From contig DAOVBT010000137.1 in NCBI GenBank assembly GCA_030670375.1, positions 1 to 6,093 of the forward strand: DNA of 6,093 nt, given 5' to 3'. The notes beneath the pieces are model-generated. The model had not been told where the DNA came from. It did no database searches and was given only the letters and a program-made list of their open reading frames with translations. This DNA is from Candidatus Aminicenantota bacterium (lineage in GTDB: Bacteria; Acidobacteriota; Aminicenantia; Aminicenantales; Aminicenantaceae). Below, piece by piece: positions 1 through 6,088 of the stretch. The translations under genes were made by a program, and so were the position numbers. How positions within the stretch are numbered: the first letter of the stretch is position 1; each line of letters starts with the position of its first letter.

Positions 1-990
1 TTTGGCTATTCCTTTCTCGGTGATGATGGCAGTGATATATTCTGCGGGCGTCACATCAAAAGCAGGGTTCTGGACGTCGATATGGGGAACCGTTATAAAT
101 TGACCCGCCAGTTTTCTCACCTCCTCCGGATTTCTCTCTTCAATCGGGATAGCATCCCCATTAGCCAAACTGAAATCAATGGTGTTCAGAGGAGCAGCCA
201 CATAAAAAGGAAGCCTGTGCTCCTTTGCCAAAACAGCCACAGAATAGGTGCCGATCTTGTTGGCCGTATCCCCGTTCTGTGCAATCCTGTCTGCTCCGGT
301 GATGACCGCATCAATCCGACCTATTTTCATCAGATAGCCGGCCATGTTATCTGTGATCAGAACAACAGGAATACCATCCCTGTCTAATTCCCAACAAGTC
401 AGCCTGGCCCCCTGGAGAATCGGCCGCGTTTCATCGGCAAACACACGGATTTTTTTGCCCTGCTCCGCGACTGCCCGTATCACGCCTAGAGCGGTACCGT
501 ATCCGGCTGTAGCCAAAGCTCCGGCATTGCAATGGGTTAGGATGTTTTGACCATCACGGATCAATTCTCTCCCCCAAAAGCCGATTTTTTTGTTGGTTTC
601 GACATCTTCCCTATCGATGGCGATCGCCTCCTGAATCATTATCTCCTTCAGCCTTGGGAGAACTAAATGTTTATGGTTATCAAAGGTCTGTTTCATTCTC
701 TCGAGAGCCCAGAACAAGTTCCGGGCCGTGGGGCGTGTATCCCCGAGTCGGACCAGGATGTTTTCGAATTCTTCATCCAAATCATCCGATTCCTTAACTT
801 TGTTCACACCCAAAGCCACGCCGTATGCAGCGGCTACACCTATGGCAGGAGCACCCCGAATGGCCATTTCCTCTATGGCTTCGGCAACTTGGATGTATTC
901 CAGACATTCTAGGTATACTTCTTCTGCCGGAAGCCGTCTTTGATCGATCATGAGGATTCTATCTTTTTCCCACGTTATGGTCGGAAGCAT
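1..990 (-). CDS. mtnA: S-methyl-5-thioribose-1-phosphate isomerase, 3' end cut by window edge
   Basis: This gene encodes the cytoplasmic enzyme that isomerises 5-methylthioribose-1-phosphate to 5-methylthioribulose-1-phosphate in methionine salvage (or the related methylthioadenosine-to-DHAP shunts). My translation from ATG at 990 gives 330 open codons with no stop before the window edge; the family is usually about 340-350 residues, so only a short C-terminal tail is missing. Family signatures seen, in order: RGAPAIGVAAAYG (about 45-57), TRPTARNLFWAL (85-96), THCNAGALAT (152-161) carrying the presumed catalytic Cys154, DETRPILQGARLT (186-198), ITDNMAG, TGADRIAQNGD (231-241) with the presumed catalytic Asp234, NKIGTYS, and PFYVAAPLNTID. 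The Cys and Asp are 80 residues apart, as in Bacillus MtnA. These motifs favour MtnA over the related eIF2B-alpha and ribose-1,5-bisphosphate isomerase families. It starts 3 nt after the lipoprotein stop, behind a good GAGGTG ribosome site, so it is probably the distal gene of an operon. Confidence 0.95.
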   Translation of the reverse strand, partial: MLPTITWEKDRILMIDQRRLPAEEVYLECLEYIQVAEAIEEMAIRGAPAIGVAAAYGVALGVNKVKESDDLDEEFENILVRLGDTRPTARNLFWALERMKQTFDNHKHLVLPRLKEIMIQEAIAIDREDVETNKKIGFWGRELIRDGQNILTHCNAGALATAGYGTALGVIRAVAEQGKKIRVFADETRPILQGARLTCWELDRDGIPVVLITDNMAGYLMKIGRIDAVITGADRIAQNGDTANKIGTYSVAVLAKEHRLPFYVAAPLNTIDFSLANGDAIPIEERNPEEVRKLAGQFITVPHIDVQNPAFDVTPAEYITAIITEKGIAK

Positions 991-993
991 ATT

Positions 994-1845
994 TCACCTC
1001 TTTTTCCAGTCAGGGGCTTCAGGTTCAGGCCAGATCCATCTTTTGGTCCACTGCAGGTAGAGCGATTGAAATTCTTCCCAATCCTCAGAGGACAACTCCT
1101 CTTTTAATCTCTGATAACAAAACACGATCTGGAGGTCATTATCACGGAATATCTCTTGGGTTGGGAGTCCCAGCTCTCTCGCCATCACGCATTCTTCAAA
1201 GCACCTCCTGTAATCGCTCATATGGCCGAGTATTTGGGCCTGGAGATAATGGTAAAAACCGCAGCTGAGGTCAGTGTTCGTCAGTTTCTCGACCTCCCGC
1301 AACAATCCTGACAAGAGCCGCTCCCTTTGCTTTCCCTCTTCGCGAAGGGCCCTCTGGAGAGCCATGTCCGTGTATTTCTGGGCGGCGAATATCGTCACAG
1401 GCTTTAGCTTGGACTTATCGACGAGATGGGTGTATATCTGGAACGCCGAATGGGCGAGACCCATCTCTTGCATGGCAGAGGCAAGCCCGAAAAGGGACAC
1501 CCATTCGGCCCATTCTTGGCCCTTATCGAATCCATACGAAAAGGCTGCTATGAAACTTTGTTCGGCATCCTCCCATAGATTCAAGTGCAGCTCAGATAAT
1601 CCTTTGAGCATGAATGCTTGAGAAGATGGTCTTTTGGCAACTTCCTTCTCCGCCTCCTCTAAGGATTTTTTGTACGACCCTATCGCTATTTCCGTTTTAT
1701 ACGAGCGGGAGGATTCTTGGGCTTGGACATAGTAGAACTTGGCATCTTTGAGATGGGATGTGCAGGAAGAAAGAACACATGCCAATGAGAAAAGAAACAA
1801 CAAAAATATGTTTTTTCGCATGACAGATCGATCAATCCCTCTCAT
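994..1845 (-). CDS. TPR-like lipoprotein of unknown function
   Basis: The 283-residue product begins with a lipoprotein signal peptide: basic residues (MRKN at 9-12), a hydrophobic core (FLLFLFSLACVL), and the lipobox LSSC with the acylated cysteine at residue 28. The next residue is Thr, not Asp, which in enteric bacteria would mean outer-membrane sorting. The mature part is almost all helical and has TPR-like helix pairs at about 75-107 (KGLSELHLNLWEDAEQSF), 112-145 (FGLASAMQEMGLAHSAFQIY) and 195-228 (YLQAQILGHMSDYRRCFEE). A Trp/Pro-rich tail ends it (residues 266-280). TPR lipoproteins usually act as scaffolds in envelope assembly; the partner here is unknown. ATG at 1845 overlaps the upstream gene by 14 nt and has no clear Shine-Dalgarno. 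The in-frame ATG at 1821 (Met9) would give a more typical 20-residue signal peptide and a 10-nt gap, but its only candidate ribosome site (AGAGGG) is rather far away. Either start keeps the lipobox. Confidence 0.85.
   Translation of the reverse strand: MRGIDRSVMRKNIFLLFLFSLACVLSSCTSHLKDAKFYYVQAQESSRSYKTEIAIGSYKKSLEEAEKEVAKRPSSQAFMLKGLSELHLNLWEDAEQSFIAAFSYGFDKGQEWAEWVSLFGLASAMQEMGLAHSAFQIYTHLVDKSKLKPVTIFAAQKYTDMALQRALREEGKQRERLLSGLLREVEKLTNTDLSCGFYHYLQAQILGHMSDYRRCFEECVMARELGLPTQEIFRDNDLQIVFCYQRLKEELSSEDWEEFQSLYLQWTKRWIWPEPEAPDWKKR
995..1000 (-). promoter_or_regulatory. ribosome binding site of mtnA (GAGGTG)
   Basis: On the minus strand GAGGTG is followed by AAAT and then the ATG at 990. It lies over the stop codon region of the upstream lipoprotein gene. 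It supports the ATG at 990 as the start and suggests that termination of one gene and initiation of the next happen at the same spot. Confidence 0.7.
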
Positions 1846-2419
1846 TACTTAGCTCATTTTTTATGATTTCCGCTAAGGCTCTCTGGACAGATGTTTGGGT
1901 GATCAAGTCGGCACAAAATGAAGCCATTTCCCTAGCGATAGCTTCAAGCCCTTCCAAAAACCTCCCCTTCTCTTCCACCGCCTCGATATCGACAATCGCC
2001 TGAGCAACTTTTATGTCATACTGCTCGGCAATACCGCGGTAATTCTTGGATGCCAATTCTTGATGGAACAATCCCGAAAGAAAAGGGTCCTCAAGCCCTA
2101 TGATGGGATAGAGGCTATAGAAGAGTTTTCTCAATGCAGGCATATCTCTGGTTTGTATCTCCTCGGCAAAAGCACGGGCTAAATCGGAATGATTGGAAAA
2201 AAAACTTAGTATGAAATCATCCGATTTCACTTTCACGAAAGAAGGATCAAGCCATACTTCCCAAGAAAAAATCTTTTCCCGCCACTCCCGGCTACTTTTT
2301 ATGGCCCAAACCAAAGCGGCCGACAGGAGAGGAAAATACAAATAACGAGATTGGGGGAAAAAGCGGGCAACAAACCGAATCCCTTCCTGGACTATTTTTT
2401 CAAAAGTCTTCTTGGTCAT
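1832..2419 (-). CDS. uncharacterised helical protein with one hydrophobic segment
   Basis: I do not recognise this 195-residue protein. It begins with a basic amphipathic stretch (MTKKTFEKIVQEGIRFVARF), followed by a hydrophobic segment at about 26-40 (YLYFPLLSAALVWAI) that could be a short membrane anchor or a buried helix. The rest (about 65-195) is predicted by eye to be helical, with acidic and aromatic patches (DDFILSFFSNHSDLARAF, LRKLFYSLYPIIG) and a charged C-terminal helix. There is no signal peptide cleavage site and no nucleotide-binding or catalytic motif. ATG at 2419 has an AGGTGAT ribosome site directly upstream. Its 3' end overlaps the TPR lipoprotein gene, so the two products are probably made together and may act together at the envelope. 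Coding status is supported by the uninterrupted frame, the ribosome site and the overlap with a clear gene; the function is open. Confidence 0.8.
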   Translation of the reverse strand: MTKKTFEKIVQEGIRFVARFFPQSRYLYFPLLSAALVWAIKSSREWREKIFSWEVWLDPSFVKVKSDDFILSFFSNHSDLARAFAEEIQTRDMPALRKLFYSLYPIIGLEDPFLSGLFHQELASKNYRGIAEQYDIKVAQAIVDIEAVEEKGRFLEGLEAIAREMASFCADLITQTSVQRALAEIIKNELSNERD

Positions 2420-2510
2420 ATCACCTGGATCATTTATAAAAAATGCCGATACTATTGTTTATTTTTATCAAAATTCTTCCATAATATCCACTTATCCTGG
2501 ATTATTCAGG
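2420..2510 (-). promoter_or_regulatory. AT-rich spacer with a possible promoter for the three-gene downstream cluster
   Basis: This 91-nt gap between the lepA stop and the next gene is strongly AT-rich. On the minus strand a TAAACA box is followed after 17 nt by TATAAA, which would be a partial sigma70-type promoter. Its start site would fall only a few bases upstream of the ribosome site, so this is weak evidence. The spacer also holds two copies of ATCCAGG (plus strand 2424-2430 and 2496-2502). I see no strong hairpin with a T-run after lepA, so read-through from lepA remains possible. Confidence 0.3.
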
Positions 2511-4301
2511 TTATTTGACGCGAAGGAAAGCCAAGAAGGCTTCCTGTGGAATCTCGACGGAACCTATTTTTCTCATTCTTTTCTTTCCTGATTTCTGCTT
2601 TTCCAAAAGTTTCATCTTCCGCGTGTAATCTCCCCCATAAAGTTTGGCGAGCACATCTTTCCGGTAGGCCTTGATGGTCTCTCGAGCGATAATCCTTTTT
2701 CCCAGAGCGGCTTGAAGAAACACATCGAATTGTTGGCGCGGGATGAGGTCGCGCATGTGGGACACCAGGGACCGTCCGACATGGTAGGCCTTGTCCTGGT
2801 GAACGATCAAAGACAGGGCATCCACAGGTTCTCTGTTCACCAGAATGTCCAGTTTAACCAACGGTGCTTCGCGAAATCCTTCGAACTCATAATCCATAGA
2901 AGCGTAACCCTGGGAGACAGATTTCAGATTGTTATAAAAATCGAACACAATCTCATTAAGAGGAAGTCGGTAGGTCAAAAATATCCGCTGGGAGCTCACA
3001 TATTCCATCTTTTTCTGTTCACCCCGGCGGCTCTCCAGTAGCTTGAGGACAGATCCCAGATATTTCTCGGGGACCAGAATCAAAGCTTCGATCACCGGCT
3101 CTTCGATCTTTTTGACTTTGTTTGCAGGAGGAAGCTCTGAAGGATTGTGGATTTCTACGTCCTTTCCCTCGTCGGTCGTCACGCGGAAACTCACACTCGG
3201 AGCGGTGGCGATGAGGTTGATATCGAACTCTCGTTCAAGGCGCTCCTGGATGATTTCTCTGTGGAGGATTCCTAAAAATCCACATCGGAATCCCAAGCCT
3301 AAAGCCGGAGAATTTTCGGGTTCGTACTGGAAGGAAAAATCATTGAGCCGGAGTTTTTCCAACGCTTTACGAAGGTCTTCCACACTGGTCTCGCCGGCAG
3401 GATACATGCCGCAAAAGACCATGGGTTTGATATCTTTGAATCCTGGCAGGGGAAGTTTGGTTCTCCTGTTTTTTTCTGTGAGCGTGTCCCCGACGCGTGC
3501 ATGACTCAATTCTTTTATGCCAGCGATGACATAGCCAACCTCTCCGGCAGAAAGCGAGTTGACTTTTTTTTGTTTAGGGGTCAAATAACCCACTTCCTCC
3601 ACGTTATATGTGACTTGACTGGCCATCAGTTCGATCCGCGCTCCGGTCCTGATGACTCCGTCAAACACACGCACCAGGATGATCACACCCCTGTAGGAGT
3701 CGAACCAAGAGTCGATCAATAATGCCTTCAAAGGAGCATCCCGATCGCCAGCCGGTGGAGGAAAACGCTCAATAATGGAAGAAAAAATCTCATCGATGCC
3801 AAATCCCGTTTTGGCGCTGGCCAGGATCGCTTCATCGCTCTTCAGGCCGATGATGTTCTCCATCTGCTCGAGCGCCAGATCTGGATTCGCCTGAGAGAGA
3901 TCGACCTTGTTGATCACCGGGATAAGAACAAGGTCATTCTGGAGAGCCAGGTAAGTATTGGCAAGAGTTTGAGCTTCGACGCCTTGAGAGGCATCGATCA
4001 GAAGAAGGGCCCCTTCACAGGCGGCAAGGCTCCGCGAAACTTCGTAGGAAAAATCAACGTGGCCGGGAGTGTCGATCAAATTGAGAACATAATCTTTATT
4101 GGCCGGTGAATGATAATGGAGGCGTGCAGCCTGGGCTTTGATCGTGATCCCTTTTTCCCTTTCCAAATCCATCGTATCAAGCACTTGCTCCCGCAGCTCA
4201 CGGGGAGAAAGAGTCCCGGTTTTTTCGATCAACCTGTCTGCAAGGGTGGATTTGCCATGGTCGATGTGCGCAATGATCGAAAAATTCCGGATGTTTTTCA
4301 T
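2511..4301 (-). CDS. lepA: elongation factor 4 (LepA), ribosome-associated translational GTPase
   Basis: The 596-residue product matches the usual LepA length of about 600. It is a GTPase that binds ribosomes and has been linked to back-translocation of stalled ribosomes and to initiation or 30S maturation. GTPase motifs are all intact: AHIDHGKST (G1, 11-19), GITI (G2, 51-54), DTPGH (G3, 77-81, with the catalytic His81), NKVD (G4, 131-134) and SAK (G5, 162-164). EF-G-like domains II, III and V follow, for example GFRCGFLGILHREI at 337-350. The LepA-specific C-terminal domain is recognisable from YGGDYTRKMKLLEKQKSGKK to VEIPQEAFLAFLRV, which separates it from EF-G, TypA and RF3. I chose ATG at 4301 because MKNIRNFSIIAHIDHGKST is the standard LepA N-terminus; the frame stays open upstream to an ATG at 4391, but those 30 residues look unlike the family. 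The ribosome site is weak (only TGGA). lepA is divergent from tatA. Confidence 0.97.
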   Translation of the reverse strand: MKNIRNFSIIAHIDHGKSTLADRLIEKTGTLSPRELREQVLDTMDLEREKGITIKAQAARLHYHSPANKDYVLNLIDTPGHVDFSYEVSRSLAACEGALLLIDASQGVEAQTLANTYLALQNDLVLIPVINKVDLSQANPDLALEQMENIIGLKSDEAILASAKTGFGIDEIFSSIIERFPPPAGDRDAPLKALLIDSWFDSYRGVIILVRVFDGVIRTGARIELMASQVTYNVEEVGYLTPKQKKVNSLSAGEVGYVIAGIKELSHARVGDTLTEKNRRTKLPLPGFKDIKPMVFCGMYPAGETSVEDLRKALEKLRLNDFSFQYEPENSPALGLGFRCGFLGILHREIIQERLEREFDINLIATAPSVSFRVTTDEGKDVEIHNPSELPPANKVKKIEEPVIEALILVPEKYLGSVLKLLESRRGEQKKMEYVSSQRIFLTYRLPLNEIVFDFYNNLKSVSQGYASMDYEFEGFREAPLVKLDILVNREPVDALSLIVHQDKAYHVGRSLVSHMRDLIPRQQFDVFLQAALGKRIIARETIKAYRKDVLAKLYGGDYTRKMKLLEKQKSGKKRMRKIGSVEIPQEAFLAFLRVK

Positions 4302-4312
4302 TTTTATATTCC

Positions 4313-4342
4313 AGTATAACCAACTCCCCATCGGCAGGTCTA
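4313..4342 (-). promoter_or_regulatory. possible lepA promoter close to the start codon
   Basis: On the minus strand TAGACC (plus 4337-4342) and TATACT (plus 4313-4318) are separated by 18 nt. The second matches the -10 consensus at five of six positions, the first matches the -35 consensus at four of six. Transcription would start only about 3-5 nt before the lepA ATG, giving a nearly leaderless mRNA, which fits the lack of a good Shine-Dalgarno there. This is pattern matching only. Confidence 0.35.
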
Positions 4343-4379
4343 CCCTTTTGACAGAACACACAATCCAACGGTGCGGAGC

Positions 4380-4408
4380 TTGACTTTTCAACAGGACTCG
4401 AGTACCTT
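4380..4408 (+). promoter_or_regulatory. probable promoter of tatA and the methyltransferase
   Basis: TTGACT (4380-4385) and TACCTT (4403-4408) are separated by 17 nt, the preferred sigma70 spacing. The -35 matches the consensus at five of six positions; the -10 only at three. Transcription would start near 4415, giving a 5' leader of about 35 nt that contains the strong tatA ribosome site. A perfect 5-bp inverted repeat (AGTAC, 4401-4405, and GTACT, 4411-4415) lies across the -10 and the start site. A separate TTGA/TCAA pair covers the -35. Either could be an operator or chance. Confidence 0.45.
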
Positions 4409-4436
4409 TTGTACTGCATTAAAAGAAAATATCTTC

Positions 4437-4443
4437 GAGGAGG
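4437..4443 (+). promoter_or_regulatory. ribosome binding site of tatA (GAGGAGG)
   Basis: A near-perfect Shine-Dalgarno GAGGAGG sits 5 nt before ATG at 4449. It decides the tatA start: the frame is open further upstream to an ATG at 4371, but that start would place unrelated residues before the canonical TatA N-terminus and would lie upstream of the proposed promoter. Confidence 0.85.
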
Positions 4444-4448
4444 TTTCC

Positions 4449-4649
4449 ATGTTCTTTTTCGGTCCTGTCGGCCCTACCGAACTGATTCTCATCGTTTTGA
4501 TCGTTGTCATCATATTCGGGGCTCGACGACTCCCCGAACTCGGAAAATCCTTAGGAGAAGGCATTAAAAACTTCAAGAAATCCATCACTTCCAAAGAAAA
4601 AGAAAGTGAGACACAGGATGAGTCTGAGCCTCCTTCTAAGGAACAATGA
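4449..4649 (+). CDS. tatA: Sec-independent protein translocase subunit TatA
   Basis: The 66-residue product has the standard TatA/E layout: a short periplasmic N-terminus (MFFFGPVGPTE), one transmembrane helix at about 10-23 (TELILIVLIVVIIF) with the polar residue Glu11 near its start, the FG hinge at 23-24, the amphipathic helix ARRLPELGKSLGEGIKNFKK (25-44), and a charged, Glu/Lys-rich tail. TatA oligomers form the passage through which TatBC hands folded, twin-arginine-signal proteins across the inner membrane. The length is at the short end of the normal range. No tatC or tatB is within the window, so this is a stand-alone tatA here. TatB is less likely because the protein is short and the region after the hinge has the TatA-type LPELGKSLGEGIKNFKK pattern. 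Its stop overlaps the next start as ATGA, so it is probably translationally coupled to the methyltransferase. Confidence 0.95.
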   Translation: MFFFGPVGPTELILIVLIVVIIFGARRLPELGKSLGEGIKNFKKSITSKEKESETQDESEPPSKEQ

Positions 4650-5848
4650 GACGCACGATTGAAAAGCTTTCTCAACAAAGAAAAGAAAAACAAGATGCTC
4701 TTGCGAAAGAAATCGAAGGGCTAAAAAAACAGAGTCAGGAACTTTCTTCTTCAGACAGCACTATCCGGCTTCAGCATCTCCTGTCCCGTATGCAGGAGTT
4801 AGTCTCAACAAAAGATATTTCCCCAGACATTTTTAGGCAACAAGTGTCCCACATCATCACGGAATTCCAAAAAAATCTAGACAAAAATATCTCCCAAACT
4901 CAGGACCTGTTTTTGTCCTTTGCCGGCCTCATCGAAGCCAACGTCACTTTGATGGATGCCAAGGACAAGGAATGGGATGCACTCGGGAGCAACCACGTCG
5001 GAATGATTTTCAAAAGCATGGAATGGCGGGTGGATAAACTGGCCGTTGTTTACGAAGATGTGAACCTCCTGATGAAAAAATTCCTTCTCCTCAAAGAACA
5101 ATTGGATCGATTGCTCGGTGTGCTGGAGGAAAAGAGCCTCCCGACACAAAAACAAGTCCAAGAAATTCTGCAACCGCTCAAAGACTGGCATTATGCCGCT
5201 TTCGAGAACCGACACAGGGGGAATGAGGAAGAGGTCAAAAAACAACAATCCCAGTTTCTTTCCTATTTTCAGGAGAAGGGAAAAGTCCTGGACTTGGGTT
5301 GTGGTCGCGGTGAGTTTCTCGAGCTCTGCAGGGATAACGGGATCGAGACTCAGGGAATCGATCTCAACGAGCAGATGGTTGAAATCTGCCAGGATAAAGG
5401 ATTGGACTGTCAAAAAGGAGACATCCTGGAATCTTTGGCAGAAAGGCCAGACAAAACTTTGGGGGGAATATTCTCCTCCCAAGTGATAGAACATTTGTCC
5501 CCAGCCCAGTTGAAAAAATTGATCGAGTTGGCCTATTTCAAGCTTGCACAGGGTGGCCACATTGTCCTAGAAACAATAAATCCTGCTTCAGTCTTTGCTT
5601 TGGTTCAGATTTTTTTTCTCGACCTCACACACCAAAAACCCATCCATCCTCAGACGCTAAAATTTTTACTCGAAAGTTCTGGGTTTGAGGATGTAGAGAT
5701 AAAATACTCCCATCCCCTCGAGCAAGAGCAGCTTCAAACTCTTCCTGGCGCGGATGAGATGGCTTCGATCTTGAACAGGAATATCGACAACTTGAACAGA
5801 CTCCTTTATGCTCCTCCGAACTATTCCGCCATCGGGATTAGGAAATAA
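4646..5848 (+). CDS. coiled-coil class I SAM-dependent methyltransferase (WbdD-like)
   Basis: The 400-residue product has two parts. Residues 1 to about 175 are charged and helical, with heptad-like segments at about 3-35, 62-92 and 125-162, suggesting a coiled coil and oligomerisation. From about 183 a Rossmann methyltransferase follows: FENRHRG (186-192), a lead-in seen in this family; motif I LDLGCGRGEF (215-224) for SAM; GIDLN (237-241) with acidic Asp239, expected to bind the SAM ribose; GDI (258-260); SQVIEHL (278-284); GGHIVLETINP (303-313); DLTHQKPIHP (326-335), where relatives often have DPTH; and a C-terminal NLNRLLY...YSAIG segment. This pattern resembles methyltransferases linked to O-antigen and other surface glycan synthesis, such as the methyltransferase part of WbdD, which caps a polysaccharide chain. 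The substrate here is an inference. ATG at 4646 overlaps the tatA stop (ATGA) with AAGGA just upstream. There is no membrane segment or signal peptide, so it should be cytoplasmic or peripheral. Confidence 0.85.
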   Translation: MRRTIEKLSQQRKEKQDALAKEIEGLKKQSQELSSSDSTIRLQHLLSRMQELVSTKDISPDIFRQQVSHIITEFQKNLDKNISQTQDLFLSFAGLIEANVTLMDAKDKEWDALGSNHVGMIFKSMEWRVDKLAVVYEDVNLLMKKFLLLKEQLDRLLGVLEEKSLPTQKQVQEILQPLKDWHYAAFENRHRGNEEEVKKQQSQFLSYFQEKGKVLDLGCGRGEFLELCRDNGIETQGIDLNEQMVEICQDKGLDCQKGDILESLAERPDKTLGGIFSSQVIEHLSPAQLKKLIELAYFKLAQGGHIVLETINPASVFALVQIFFLDLTHQKPIHPQTLKFLLESSGFEDVEIKYSHPLEQEQLQTLPGADEMASILNRNIDNLNRLLYAPPNYSAIGIRK

Positions 5849-5896
5849 ATTTGAAAATTTTAGCGGTTTTCTTCCATTTTGTGTGGGTAAACTCTA

Positions 5897-5992
5897 ATGG
5901 AAAAAGACATCAGGTATATCCGCAGCGCCATTGAGGATCTAGCCTTCACGAACCGTTCTTCGAGGGAATCTGACGCACAGACTGTGTCATAA
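5897..5992 (+). CDS. possible 31-residue small ORF of uncertain status
   Basis: ATG at 5897 opens 31 codons ending at TAA 5990-5992, preceded by an in-frame stop at 5888. The peptide starts MEKDIRYIRSAIEDLAF and ends SDAQTVS; it is charged and could form one amphipathic helix, with no membrane segment. The stretch is visibly less AT-rich than its flanks, which is the main reason to list it. Against it: no good Shine-Dalgarno (only a distant GGG), very short length, no recognised family. It could instead be a remnant of a decayed gene or the body of a structured 3' UTR. Its last codons form the hairpin of the putative terminator. Confidence 0.25.
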   Translation: MEKDIRYIRSAIEDLAFTNRSSRESDAQTVS

Positions 5993-6007
5993 TTATTTTT
6001 ATTTTTT
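5971..6007 (+). terminator. probable rho-independent terminator downstream of the methyltransferase
   Basis: TGAC (5971-5974) pairs with GTCA (5986-5989), and ACA (5977-5979) with TGT (5983-5985), leaving a GC bulge and a 3-nt loop. A T-rich tract runs from 5993 to 6007 (ATTTTT twice). The stem is short and has a bulge, so it may be weak, but the following T-tract is what an intrinsic terminator needs. It would end the tatA-methyltransferase transcript about 140 nt after the methyltransferase stop. Confidence 0.45.
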
Positions 6008-6065
6008 AAAATGGGAAAAAGGGCACAAAATCCAGTCAGAAATGGCACATGCTTATTCAATATTG

Positions 6066-6088
6066 CCCATTTTTTGGAATCAAATGGG
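6066..6088. repeat. 7-bp inverted repeat at the right edge
   Basis: CCCATTT (6066-6072) and AAATGGG (6082-6088) are perfect inverted copies separated by 9 nt. No T-run follows within the window, so it does not look like a rightward terminator. It could be an operator or leader hairpin of the next, unseen gene, or chance in an AT-rich stretch. Apart from this, 6008-6093 holds no gene I can support. Confidence 0.3.

Noticed and set aside
82..943. Several short plus-strand frames at the left end
   Set aside because: They are antisense to mtnA, whose motifs are continuous across the region on the minus strand.
2496..2510. CCTG/CAGG hairpin after lepA as a terminator
   Set aside because: The stem is only four base pairs with no T-run behind it.
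3043..3504. A 153-codon plus-strand open frame inside lepA
   Set aside because: It is antisense to conserved LepA domains and its translation is low-complexity Ser/Arg-rich, typical of a shadow frame.
4302..4391. A 30-residue N-terminal extension of LepA starting at ATG 4391 (or ATG 4331)
   Set aside because: The family N-terminus begins at MKNIRNFSIIAHIDHGKST; the extension is unlike LepA and overlaps the probable divergent promoter region.
4371..4448. A longer TatA starting at ATG 4371
   Set aside because: The ideal ribosome site at 4437-4443 and the canonical TatA N-terminus fix the start at 4449; the extra 26 residues would overlay the promoter.
4877..5560. A 227-codon minus-strand open frame opposite the methyltransferase gene
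   Set aside because: It lies wholly antisense to a gene with clear methyltransferase motifs, has no recognisable domain, and is explained as a shadow of the codon bias on the real strand.
5853..5871. GAAAA/TTTTC hairpin just after the methyltransferase stop as a terminator
   Set aside because: The stem is only five mostly A-T pairs with a 9-nt loop and is followed by mixed sequence, so it is too weak compared with the hairpin at 5971-5989.
5860..6060. A 66-codon minus-strand ORF in the right-end intergenic region
   Set aside because: It lacks a Shine-Dalgarno, runs antisense through the terminator T-tract, and shows no recognisable feature; I treat it as chance.
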